The notes beneath the pieces are model-generated. The model saw only the letters and a list, made by a program, of their open reading frames with translations, did not search any database and was not told where the DNA came from. From Uranotaenia lowii (Eukaryota; Arthropoda; Insecta; Diptera; Culicidae): a stretch of 64,000 nt of DNA. The position numbers and the translations under genes were made by a program. How positions within the stretch are numbered: position 1 is the stretch's first letter; each line of letters starts with the position of its first letter. This document shows, in pieces, positions 11,767-23,388 of this stretch. The DNA lies in the NCBI RefSeq assembly GCF_029784155.1, contig NC_073693.1, forward strand, positions 359,367,825 through 359,431,824, read 5' to 3'.

Positions 11767-12247
11767 AGGTTGCCAGAAATTTTTCAGCACGGATCTGGCC
11801 GGGCCGGGCAAACCGGGCAATGTTTTCATAAAAACCAGGCAAAATCTGGGCATTTCATTTTTAAATTGACGACCAAAAATCCGGGCAAATTTTGTCAAAA
11901 CCCCGAATTTACCCAACAAAAATCAAGAAAAAAAATTGAAAAAAAATTTTTTTTTCTCATCAAAATTTATGAACAGATTTCAATTCGAATTTTAAATATC
12001 GAAAAAAACTTTCATGATTATTTTTGCAAAATCTGATCAAACAATTTTGTTTTGGTGGCTAAATAAAAAAATAATACAATACAATTTATTTTTATTTTGT
12101 TTGATTTGCCAAATAAAGTGAAAAAATCCGGGCAAAATCCGCGCATTTTTCAATGAAATCCGGGCACCTGGGCCGTGCTGGTCTGTTCCCAAATTTTGAA
12201 CCAAATATCCGGGCAAACCCGGATAAAACCGGGCAATCTTGCAACCT
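11767..12247. mobile_element. CCGGGCA-rich MITE with TA duplication
   Basis: The element runs from AGGTTGCCAG to its inverted counterpart CTTGCAACCT and is flanked by TA at 11765-11766 and 12248-12249. Both subterminal regions contain clustered CCGGGCA or related words, giving islands of high GC in an AT-rich intron. No protein is encoded. TA flanks suggest a Tc1/mariner-type non-autonomous element. Confidence 0.55.
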
Positions 12248-12956
12248 TATTCTAAGCGCTTTTAATGCAACTTCTTTCAAAAAGGTCGATTGCGTTTGCT
12301 AAGCACTTTCTCACTAACGAAATTTATAAACTCTTGACCAGCGCATTAAACCATCGCCCATACGCGATCTCAAATGAAATAAAGTTTAAATACTAATTAT
12401 TACAGTGACAACGAACTAAATATTCCTGGATTGGTCGTGAGCCTGGTTAGTTTCATTGCAACCAAGAGAGCAGCGATTCAATTCTAAGAGCATAAGCCAC
12501 TTTTATGTTGAAAACTAAAATTATCATTCAAATAATTGAGATTGACCGTGATAGACCGGCAATCTAATAATCTGTCATCTGATTGTCAGAGCATTCTGTC
12601 AAAAGATTTTTTTTCAGCGTGTAGAAGGTGTTACCACCATTTCTAAAGCTACTAAAAAGAACTTCAAAGTAGCTTTAAGAACTTAATTTTTTAGCTGTAG
12701 AGATTTCTCTAGGAAAAGGGAGAAGGGCTGATTAAGCGTCTATGAGCACGTTTTAGAAACTTCTGGTAAGTAACTAACAGAGAATCCATGAAAGAGGTCA
12801 AAAAAGTCTTGAAAAAAAAAAATAAGTTGAACATGATATTGATTCTTCAATCAGTTCTCCTCAGAACTGTTTTTCTTCCTTCCGTAATATTTTGATCCAA
12901 GTTCATCAACTTTCCAAGGTTTTCCCAAAGCTGAAGAGCTGGAGTAAAGATATTGA
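12248..12956. other. Intronic sequence, nothing recognised
   Basis: No gene, RNA or repeat supported. It ends at the left copy of a 22-bp duplication (12957-12978). Confidence 0.3.
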
Positions 12957-12978
12957 AAATTCCGCAAAATCTGATTGG

Positions 12979-14084
12979 GAGGAGTAGGCGTCGGTTGAAA
13001 CTGTCAGACGCGTTTTTTCAGAGCTGAAAATTTTCTATTTGGAAATTTAAATAAATTTATAGTTTTTACTCAAGAAACAAGTGCAAGAAAGTTCTTTAAG
13101 TGGACAACCGGAAGTGTATGTGGTCCATAGTTTTCGGCTTTGTTTGGCGTTTTCCCTGATCAACTGGACAATTTCGTGAAATTTTGAAAGGCTTTCAACA
13201 ACGATTTTATTCCTGGAATATCTACACGGGAAAAAATAATTGTATGCAGAAAACCGAAGCTAAGTATTTTTAATTTATAGCTCATTTTACATAATATGGA
13301 AAAAGATATTTTGCGATGGATTGCAATGCAAACTGAGTGCGTTAATTCGATTATAACTTTGAGATCTTAAATCATTCAATCATCAGGAACTTTAACGAGA
13401 TTAAAGCTCAAAACTATGTTTAGATTAAAAAAAAAAAAAAAAGAATACTGATGTCAAAAGAAGGTACATATTTATTTCATTACATTGAACTTTAATGTGA
13501 AAGTCGATGATGTATCTAGATCCAAATTGTTATTTCCATACTTTCCTGATGTTTTTTTTTCATTTTTTTTCAACAAACAGTGATAACTTGTTAAGTGTGT
13601 GCCAAATTTTAATAAATTTGCAGTTCAAATCGTAAGGGTGTTTATATTTCTGTAAATCAGCTTTCTAGGACGAAGAACTATGTAATCAGAGCATCAAGCG
13701 TCTGCACATAACGACCGTAGCATGTGAAATCAAGAAACTGAAAGAGAACAAGCGCCAAACTTAGGAAGTTTCGGGTGAGATCTATCCTATTTTTCTTATT
13801 TTAACTGTATACATCAAGCATTGCACTTTATTACCTAACCCTACATAATCATAAGAAGCGTTTGGCAGGGATCTCCACGCTTCATCCCTCCCTTGTTCCT
13901 GTATCTTTTGCGTTTTCATCACATGGTTGGCCTGGCCGTAGTGGTATCTGCAATGCATGTTCTATGTATCAGATACCATGTTGAAAAGAAAAATGTGAAA
14001 CGCAAGTTTTTCATTTTCCAGGATGCATACAAGTTTTGGCCATGTTGGTGTTAGAAGAAGAAGAAGAAGAAGAAGAAGAAGAAG
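12979..14084 (+). mobile_element. Retroposed fragment with (GAA)n tail and 22-bp target duplication
   Basis: An identical 22-bp sequence lies at 12957-12978 and 14085-14106. Between the copies is 1.1 kb that ends in about ten GAA/AAG repeats (14053-14084). A long perfect target duplication plus a 3' microsatellite tail is the signature of target-primed reverse transcription. No RT or endonuclease motif is visible, so this is a 5'-truncated LINE or a SINE-like unit. Confidence 0.6.
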
Positions 14085-14106
14085 AAATTCCGCAAAATCT
14101 GATTGG

Positions 14107-15439
14107 ATACAGGAACGATGAATAAAGCTTTGCAACAACGGATATCCATTCGATACGTTTCTATTTGACCTCCAGGGCTTATCAATCGTTCCGGGGAAGA
14201 CGACGGACTGACGTTTTCTTTCGTCAGAAACACGTATAAATTGGTATGCGTATGGCTCAAGGCATTTGGGAAATGTCATTTGAGCTGGAAAACATTCCTA
14301 ATGCTTCCAGGTCCACGACTTCCTTTGAGGCTCGTTTGTGCTCAACCCTCTGCTCATTAGTGACGATATGTTCCCTGCTCTCATCGCACACACGTACAAA
14401 GTCTCGACTTCAAAGGTCAAATAGTAGAGATGCAACTGGTAAACAACTCTTCCCGATAAGATGATGCAACAAATTGCCCATCATATACTCGGTATCTTCC
14501 TACTTCTATCGGAATGGTAGACGACCTTGAACATCATAACCCATTTATTACCGGGGAACAGCTCTAGAATGGCAATGAATAACGAAATTAGAAGAAAAAA
14601 GACACAAGCAAGATACAACACATACTCGTAAACCAAACCGAGGCAAACGAGATAGGGTCGGGGTCGACCTAAGGCTGTGATTTATGATCAGGATTTTTTA
14701 TCACTTTTGCCGTTTCCATCCGGGGGATTTTCTTGCTTGCTCTAGCCACGTAGGACTAGGAGACTCTAAAAGGGCACACAGACAGGCAGCAGAAGGAAAA
14801 TGTTTTTGGCGTACGTGACTTCCCTCAACGATGACAGGGCCTCATTCTTTCTAATGTGCGGTCCTAAGCCAGACAGTTTGTCTTGCTCCTGGCTCGATTT
14901 TGGCTTCTGGTTTTTTTTGTTCCTGTGCTTAGACTCAATAACTTTCCCTAGAGAGCATTAATCACTGACAGTGATCGGTAGAGAGTGACTTCTTTCTTCT
15001 TCTCGAAACAAATGTGGTACCTGTTTCTACTGCAAAAATTACGTACAAGATGACAGGTTAACGTGCCTATCGGCACATAATAGAGGTAGAGCCCAATTTT
15101 ACACCTCAACAGGTAAACTCAATTGTCCCCGATAATTGATTAAGTGCTTCGAGGGAAACACATTTCGGAAACAACCCCATTCAATAGCTTGGGCAATATT
15201 TGATGGATTTCAGCCTATTTTGTCAACATTTCTTCCAAAGAAAAATTGTTTGTTGCATGTAGTGGTTGCCCAATGAAATATCATTCCTTCAATTGTTTTC
15301 TATCTATAACTTCCATAACCCTCTTTTGAAGGTTCTTCAAAAGGTGCAGCATTGATAAATATTTTAACAAATTTTTAAATGTTATCTCAGTTTCAGAATT
15401 TCAGTTTCAGTTACTACTGCATGAATCAAAAAATTTTCA
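14107..15439. other. Intronic sequence, no gene seen
   Basis: Less AT-rich than its neighbours in parts (14150-15000), but no open frame here resembles a protein and no terminal repeats were found. Confidence 0.3.
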
Positions 15440-17549
15440 GTATTGTAAAAATTGATAAATTGTTCCAATTTTCAAAATTTTCAAAATTTTAAAAATTATC
15501 AAAATTTTAAAAATTATCAAAATTGTCCAAATTGTCAAAATTGTCCAAATTGTCAAAATTGTAAAAATGGTCAAAATAACAAAAAATTTAAAAAATGTCA
15601 AAATTGCCAAAGTTGTCAAAATTTTCAAAGTTGTCAAAATTGAAATAATCGTCTAAATGGTCTAAGCTGTCAAAATCGTAAAAATTGTCAAAACTGTCAC
15701 AATTGACAAAACTGTCAAAAGTGTTAAAATTGTTAAAATTGCCAAAAGTATCAAAATGGCCAAAATTACAAAAAATGTCAAAATTGTCAAAACTGTGAAA
15801 ATTGTCAAAATTTTCAAAGTTGTCAAAATTAAAAAAATGTCAACACTGTCACAATTGACAAAACTGTCGAAAGTGTTAAAATTGTCAAAATTGCCAAATG
15901 TGTCAAATTGGCTAAATTGGTCAAAAATGTATAAAATTGCCAAAATTGTCAAAAATGTCGAAATTATCATAATTGTCAAAATTGTCAAATGTGTCCAAAT
16001 TTTCAAAATTGTCAAAATTGTAAAAAATGTCAAAATTGTCAAAACTGTCAAAATTGCAAAAATTTTTATAAATTGTCAAAATTGTCAAAATTGCAAAAAT
16101 ATGTCACAATTATCCAAATTGAAAAAAAATGTCAAAATTGACAAAATTGTCAAAAATGTTATAATTGTGGAAATTGCCAAAATTGTCAGAAATGTATAAA
16201 TTGTCAAAATTGTCTCCATTGTCCCAAAGGTTAAAATGTCAAAATTGTCAAAATTGTCAAAATTATACGAATTGTCAATATTGTCAAAATTGTCAAAATT
16301 GTCGAAATGGTCAAATTGTCAAAATTGTAAAAATTTTCAAAATTGTGAAAATTGTCAAAATTATCAAAATCGTCAAGATTGCCATAATTGTCAAAAATGT
16401 CCAAACTGTCAAAACTGTCGAAATTGTCAAAATTGTTAACATTGTCAAAATTGTCAAAATTGTCACAATAACTATTATTGTCCATTTTGTCAAAATGGTC
16501 AAAATTGTCAAAATTGACAAAATTGTTAATATTGTCAAAATTGTCGAACTTGTCAAAATTGTCAAAATTAACCAAATTGTCAAAATTGTAAAAAATTTAA
16601 AAATTGTCAAAACTGTCAAAATTGTAAAATTATTATTATTGTTCAATTTGTTAAAATAATCCAAATTGTCAAAATTGTCAAAATTGTCCAAATTTTTAAA
16701 CGGTCAACATTTTTAAAAGTTTCAAAATTGTGAAAATTGTCAAAACTTTCAAAATTGCCAAAATTGTCAAAAATGTGAAAACTGTCTAAATTGTCAACCT
16801 GTGAAAACTGTCAACAATGTCAAAATTGTCAAAATTAACAAAATTGTAAAAATTGTCAAAATTATTTTTATTGTTAAATTTGTCAAAATTTGTCGAATTG
16901 TCAAAAATGTCTAAACAATCAAATTTGTCAAAATTTTCCAATGGTAAAAATTGTCAAAATTGTCAAAACTGTCAACATTGTCAAAATTGTCACAAAATTG
17001 TCAAAGTTATCAAAATTGTCAAAGTCAAAATTATTATTATTGTCCAATTAATCAAAATTGTCATTAAAATGTCAAACTGTCAAAAAATTTTAAATTTTCA
17101 AAGTTGTAAAAATTGTGAAAATTGTGAAAATTGTCAAAATTTTCAAAAATGTCAAAATTGTCAAAAGTGTCAAAATGGTCAAATTTGTCAAAATGGTCAA
17201 AATGGTCAAAATGGTCAAAATGGTCAAAAGTGTCAAAATTGTCAAATTTGTCAAAATTGCCAAAATAGTCAAAATTGTAAAAATTGTCAAAATTGTCAAA
17301 ATTGTAAAAATTTTCAAAATTTTAAAAATTTTCAAAATTTTCAAAATTGTCAAAATTGTCATAAATGTCAAAATTGTCCAAATTGTCAAAATCTCCAAAT
17401 TGTCAAAATTGTCAAATTTATCAAAATTGTCAAAATGGTTAAAAATGTCAAAATTGTCATATGAATCAAAATTGTCAAAATTGCCAAAATTGTCAAAATT
17501 GACGAAATTTTCAACATTGACGAAACTGTCCAAAATGTCAAAATAGTCG
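15440..17549 (+). repeat. Degenerate 9-bp satellite, unit AAAATTGTC
   Basis: About 2.1 kb of the 9-mer AAAATTGTC with many substitutions (AAAACTGTC, AAAATGGTC, AAAATTTTC, AAATTTGTC) and occasional slips. Interspersed ATTATTATTGTCC-type inserts occur near 16480, 16628 and 17035. The unit length keeps several frames open in both strands, so the open frames here are not genes. Confidence 0.95.
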
Positions 17550-17568
17550 TCATTTTCGAAAAAAAAAA

Positions 17569-18418
17569 TGACAAAAACGGCAAAAATGACAAAAATTTCA
17601 AAAATGACTGGAATGAACAAAACGACAAAAATGACAAAAATGACAAAAATGACAAAAAAATGACAAAAAATGACAAAAATGACAAAAATGACAAAAATGA
17701 CAAAATTAACAAAAATGACAAAAATGAAAAAAATGACAATATTGACAAAAAATGACAAAAATGACAAAAATGACAAAAATTACAGAAATGACAAAAATGA
17801 CAAAAATGACAAAAATGACAAAAATGACAAAAATGACAAAAATGACAAAAATGACAAAAATGACAAAAATGACAAAAAATGACAAAAATGACAAAAATGA
17901 CAAAAATGACAAGAATAACAAAAATGACAAAAATGACAAAAATGACAAAAATGACAAAAATGACAAGAATGACAAAAATGACAAAAATGACAAAAATGAC
18001 AAAAATGACATAAATGACAAAAATGACAAGAATGACAAAAATGACAAAAATGACAAAAATGACATAAATGACAAAAATGACAAGAATAACAAAAAGTGAC
18101 AAAAATGACAAAAATGACAAGAATGACAGAAATGACAAAAATGACAAAAATGACAAGAATGACAAAATTGACAAGAATGACAAAAATGACAAGAATGACA
18201 AAAATGACAAAAATGACAAAATGACAAAAATGACAGAAATGACAAAAATGACAAGAATGACAAGAATGACAAAAATTACAAAAATGACAAAATGGCAAAA
18301 ATAGAAAAATGAAAAAATGACGTTTATAACAACAACGACAAAAATGACAAGAAGGACAAGAAGGACAAGAAGGACAAAAAGGACAAAAATGACAAAATGA
18401 TGAAAATGACAAAATCTA
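17569..18418 (+). repeat. 9-bp satellite, unit TGACAAAAA (reverse of TTTTTGTCA)
   Basis: About 94 units, most perfect, with AAGAATGAC and AAAATTAC variants. A short AAGGACAAG sub-block occurs near 18350-18390. It abuts the AAAATTGTC array across a junction of about 20 bp with an A run (17550-17568), and its TTGTCA core runs in the opposite direction. Confidence 0.95.
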
Positions 18419-18478
18419 CAAAATCATTAAAAAATCAGAAAAAATTTCAAAATGATAAAGTATGTATAATATTTATAT

Positions 18479-18512
18479 TGTATGTATGTATGTATGTATG
18501 TATGTATGTATG
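18479..18512 (+). repeat. (TATG)n microsatellite
   Basis: About eight tandem TATG units directly downstream of the satellite, followed by a GC-richer stretch (18513-18700) of unknown origin. Confidence 0.85.
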
Positions 18513-19197
18513 GTTCCCCCATCGGTAGCAAGGTCCAGCCTATGTCTGTGTGGCATGGCCTTTCGAATTGACTTCTAGGGCTTCCACGGCCGATGGTTCG
18601 TCGAGAGAAAGCATCCAACCCTCAGAAACCTACAATGGTTGGCACTCCACTCCGCTTGCAATAATTGCTTTAGGTTATCCCCAGATGCCTTCTCTCTGGT
18701 AAATAAATACAGTATAAATACAATGATATATAAAAAAGAAATATAATATAATATAAATCATATGTCATTTAATAAATATGTGATAAAATGATCAATGTTA
18801 AAATGTACAAAATATTTTTAATGAATATAAAATAATAAATAACAATAGTATTAGAACAATATAGATATAACTCGCAGTACTTACATGGAACAAAAAAATC
18901 GCAATATTGAAATTAATTGAATTATAAAACAACAGAAATATTGCTAAAACTTAATGAAATGATTATTATTGGCCAAAAAGCTGTATGTATAATATTTATA
19001 TTTCGAACAAAATTATTTTAGCCAATTATCGTCGGTTTTTCAATCCTGCAAAATTTGACAAAAATTCGCTGTAGGAAAAATCGTCGATATTGTAAATTTT
19101 TCCTTGAGGTCGGGTGGCACTTTCCAACTGGGACATTATTTCATAAAAAGCGATCGATGCGCACTCTGGAATCGACATTTCGAACTGCTGGAAAATT
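18513..19197. other. Intronic sequence, nothing recognised
   Basis: The first 190 bases are moderately GC-rich, possibly a transposon scrap; the rest is AT-rich. No protein or RNA gene is supported. Confidence 0.3.
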
Positions 19198-21722
19198 AAC
19201 CCAAGCAACACAGATTAAGCCAATTGGCTTTTTTGAGTTTTAATATTGTTTTATAAAGACTTTTCCATGGCATCAAAGTTTTAAAACGGTTCTATTGTAA
19301 CATAGGAAATGCTTCATTTATCGTGTGTTTTAAAAGAGCCCTGAAAGTTTTGCTAAAACTTGAATAAAACACCATCTTAAGAGTGCTGTAAAAACGTTGC
19401 AAAAGTATTGCTTAAGCATCAACAAAACACATACTTTCCTGTTTTATTAGACCTTAGGTACCAGTTTTAAAAATGCGCTCAATGCGCTTTTAAAACTAGC
19501 CTTCAAGCCAAGTTGAAAAACTGTTTTATTGGAACAGTCAATGTAGGCATAATAAAACTAAGTGACAGATAATTTGACAATCGAGAAGAACGTATACACG
19601 CTTAAACTTTTTTACCTCTTTTTGAGATAGCATAATCTGATTTGAAAGAATTATCACTCAAATTTGAGAAAAATGGGCTATCAAAATGATATAAATTAAA
19701 ACAGTCAAATTCATCTGAAAAATAAAAATAACGTTGTTGCATCCGCATTCAAATTTCAAAACTACCGTAAATCAGTCCACATCATTAATCGCTCAATTCT
19801 TATGGATTGAATAAAAGCACACTGTGAATAAACGATTTTTGTAATTCGATAAGAATAAATGTATAAGACAATTTACATTTACAAGTACGCCGAATAAAGT
19901 ACTTGTTCTATTTATCCATCTCTGTCTCTTAATGCGAAGGTAATCTATATTTACGTCATCCAATCCAGAGTTAACAAAATTCTTTCCGGATAAACCGCCC
20001 TTGAAAATTTTTAGAATACTGCACCTACCGCTTCTCCTCAGCAAAGACGGAGAAATTGAGCTTCACTACTAGCGAAAATGTTCATTCTAAGCTTTCATCA
20101 GCCTCAACAAGTTTCAGATGATATATTCAGAATGAAGACCACAAGCATTGGTCGATCATTGAAAATTACGATTTATTTAAAGCGTAACGCAGTTCTGGTT
20201 ATCGGAGGCAAAATGTCCGACCAAGGCACGTTTTATAGAATCGTTTTATCGCTTCCAATTGCAACAATAACCATTATAGTTTGATATGTTCCATATGATA
20301 ATTAATAGCGTTTCCTAAACCGTTAGCATAGTGTTTGCAGAAAAGTTTTCCCATACAACTGTTTTAACAGTTTTTAAACAGTTACATAACCTAACTACAG
20401 ATTTAAAATTCAATCTTTTCGGAATTCACGATTCAGGCAATGTATTTTACAATGTCTATAATCGTTTGCTATACGTTTTTTACGTTTCATAAATTGTCGT
20501 TTGACGATTTCAGAAATCGTTTGGTTATAATCCTCATTCATGCGGGTTATTATTTAGCTTTGAGGCCAGGCTTTTGATGACAGTAAATTATCTATTCCAT
20601 AACAGTCTGAGATTATTTGATAACAATACCTACTTGGTATTTAAAGATAATGGACCACCCTCTAATCATAGCCAAAAAGAAACAAAACAAAAAGATGCAT
20701 GAATGCCTTTTGCCAAGCAATTGTTCTCATTTTTTGCAAAAAACTCCTCTTCCTCAAAAATGGATGAATCCATCATGAGCGTGTATTCCATTTAGGGAAA
20801 CGTCAAACGAAGCTGTGATTCAAGGTCTCTTAAAACCATTTTAAAACTGTTAATTGAAATTGTTTTATTACAACATTTTTCTAACCGGCATAAAACCATT
20901 TTAACACTGTTTTACAACTGCCTTAAGATTTTCAATATTAATTTACTGATCGCCATATTGATTGTGAAATTGAATCGAAATTACTGACGCCATCTTGATG
21001 GAAATTATACTTTAATACTGTAAACTAGACATTTTTAACAAATTTGACAATGTTGGTGGTACTATTTGTTGTATAGGTCATAAATTTCAATGCAAAACAA
21101 AAATTGCATCATTTGAGCAAATTTATATTTTCCTTAAATTATTTTTTTCAATTAAAAAAATGCTCAAAATGTAGTCAATCTTGATTTTCTTCAAGGCGCG
21201 CTTATGTTTTGATGCTATTTCGTATATATTTCACCAGAAATCTGAGGTTGCAGGAAGTTTCATGCTAAGATTGAAAGTGAAAATGAGAATATTTTTAAAA
21301 TATTTCAAATGGAATCTTTACCAATCACCAAATGATTGAGAGAGTAAGTGATAAAACGACAAAAAAACGGAACAGAAAGCTTCCACAGTAAAATTTCTAT
21401 CAGATTTCACAGCTCCCACAGTAAAATTCCTATCAGATTCCTTGACGTAGTTTTATAAGAGCTGTGGATAGTCTTAAGAGAGTTCTGAAAGGTTTCTTAA
21501 GGCTCTGTCTATAAGGTCGAATAAAACTATTCTTTGGATGTTTTATTATAGCGTATACGATTAGCTTTAAAAACGTTAACAAAATGGTCCCTTTTGGCCA
21601 TATGTTAGCTTTAAAGTAGTTGTGCTAATAGCGTAGAATGCGCTTTGGCTTATAAAGTAGCTTTAGGAAATAGTCTTAAGCGGTCTGTTAAGGTTGGAAT
21701 AAAACTTAAATTGTTACTTGGG
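19198..21722. mobile_element. Possible 2.5-kb element with ACCCAAGYAACA termini
   Basis: The left end ACCCAAGCAACA at about 19199 is mirrored by TGTTACTTGGGT ending near 21722 (11 of 12 match). The interior repeats words such as GTTTTATT and TTAAAACTGTT on both strands, as in large non-autonomous elements. No clean target duplication was found, so the boundaries are tentative. Confidence 0.35.
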
Positions 21723-22715
21723 TAATCCAACTAACGAAATCGAGCGTCTCCGAAGTGTAGTCAGTGACGAATTTTTGCCGAACCCAATAGATTTAAGAAC
21801 TTTTTCAGTCAATTTAAAAGTTTACTGCTTGAAAGTACCTTAATGACTTCAAGCATATTTTTTCAAATCTGCAAAGTTTACCATAACCGATTCTGGTCAA
21901 GAAGTTTTCCCCTTTTCATAAAACAATTTACTGCCTTAATTACTCTTTGCCTTTTCTATCAGCAATGAATTCTAATTTCCATATTCAACTGTTGTTGATT
22001 GCAACTTTGCTGCAACTTACTTTTTTTTGCTGCTCTTGAAAGTCATAAATAGGAAACCACCTTCAATGACAGCAAGCAGGAACACCCTAAATGAGTTCGA
22101 GGGAAGTTGGGGATCCGGAAGCTTTTGTATCAGAAGGTGACACTCGGAATAGTTAGAAACTAGTTAAAAAAGAAAAACACCTTTAAGTTAGTTAAGATTT
22201 AAAAAAAAAAGTTTTTTATAATCAAATTAGGGAATATTCGAAATTGACATAGATTTTTTTTTAAATCAGTGAATTGTTGGATGACTTACCTTAGCTTGAA
22301 TCGGACCGTTTTATAAAGCCAAAGTTTATCCATTCAGAGGTAATTTTTTTCTGCGGAGTTTTTTGGCCAGCACTTTCAACTGCAAAAAGTTCGGTCCCAG
22401 CAACAAATTCAAACACGGACCAAACCGACAGAAATGTGATGAATAAAACTTCTTCCTTTCCTCGACAGTACAGTGGAGTTGTGGTTGTTGCAGTTCCGCT
22501 TGTTCTCTTCTTTCGTTGCCATTCTTGCCATCTGCCAAAAACAGCAAACGTTCGCAGCTTGCTGAGAGCGCATGAAAAAAAACCGCGGGTGGTTTTGCAT
22601 TATATTTTAATTCCATTTTATAAAGGGGATTGCAGGCTTGCAAGTTGGGGTTTTTGCGTTTTTCCCGCCAAATGCTTACGACGTTTAATTCTCTTTAATT
22701 TCTTTTCTCTTGCAG
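21723..22715. other. End of putative ash1 intron 1
   Basis: No gene. It ends with a pyrimidine-rich acceptor TTTCTTTTCTCTTGCAG (AG at 22714-22715). Confidence 0.4.
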
Positions 22716-23388
22716 GACTCTCGTTCAATGTTTTTGTACTTTTCGACAACGATCCTCTAACACACGTGGGCCAGTAATTGGCAGCAGCTGGCAGAAGGTT
22801 AAGTTGACGACATCAACAACCTGTGCCGAAATTCGTTTCTGCCAAGAGGAACGACGTGGAGGCGTCGTTTGAACTCATAAAGGAACACCAGTATAGTTGT
22901 AACAAGAATTGAAAAATAATACACCCACAACGACGAAACGCACAAAATTCGCCGTAAAAATTAGGGGGAAGCGAGCTGTTTTGTGAATCAACAACAGCCA
23001 GAAAAAAAATCAAAGCAATCTTAGAAAAATAACAAGCGGGTGGTAAACAAACGTCAACAGAATCAATCGGGACAGTAATGACGACAGTTAAAACGACCCC
23101 GCCGGTGGATTCGAACCCGCCGGGCAAATCGCCGCTTTCGTCCAGCTCCAGCTCATCCTCGTCGTCGGATTCGGACGATGGATCGGATACGTCGTCCGAT
23201 TCCGACTCGTCCTCGGTGGCGTCGACGAGCAAAACCAGCAGCAAGCAGAGCTCGGACAAGCAGCAGCAGCAGCAGCAGCATCATGCGGCATCTAATCAGC
23301 AACAGCAACAACAGCAGTCGCAGCAACAGGCTCAACAACAACCACAAAATCCGCCTCATCAACTGCAGCAGCAGTTTAGTGTGACAAG
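22716..23388 (+). CDS. ash1: ash1 exon 2: 5' UTR plus coding start (codons 1-103 and 2 nt)
   Basis: The acceptor at 22715 is pyrimidine-rich. The ATG at 23078 is the first in frame after TAA (23030-23032). The product begins with a long Ser/Asp run followed by CAG/CAA-coded Gln tracts (about 23261-23380), low-complexity sequence typical of large chromatin proteins. The donor is GACAAG|GTAGGC with GT at 23389. Two bases (AG) of codon 104 carry over to the next exon. The start of the exon is less certain than its coding part. Confidence 0.8.

Noticed and set aside
15437..18412. Many overlapping open frames on both strands coding repeats such as NCQ, ILT, SFL
   Set aside because: Same artefact from the 9-bp arrays in intron 1.
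15440..18418. CRISPR-like array
   Set aside because: Nine-base units without unique spacers in an insect genome; a plain satellite.
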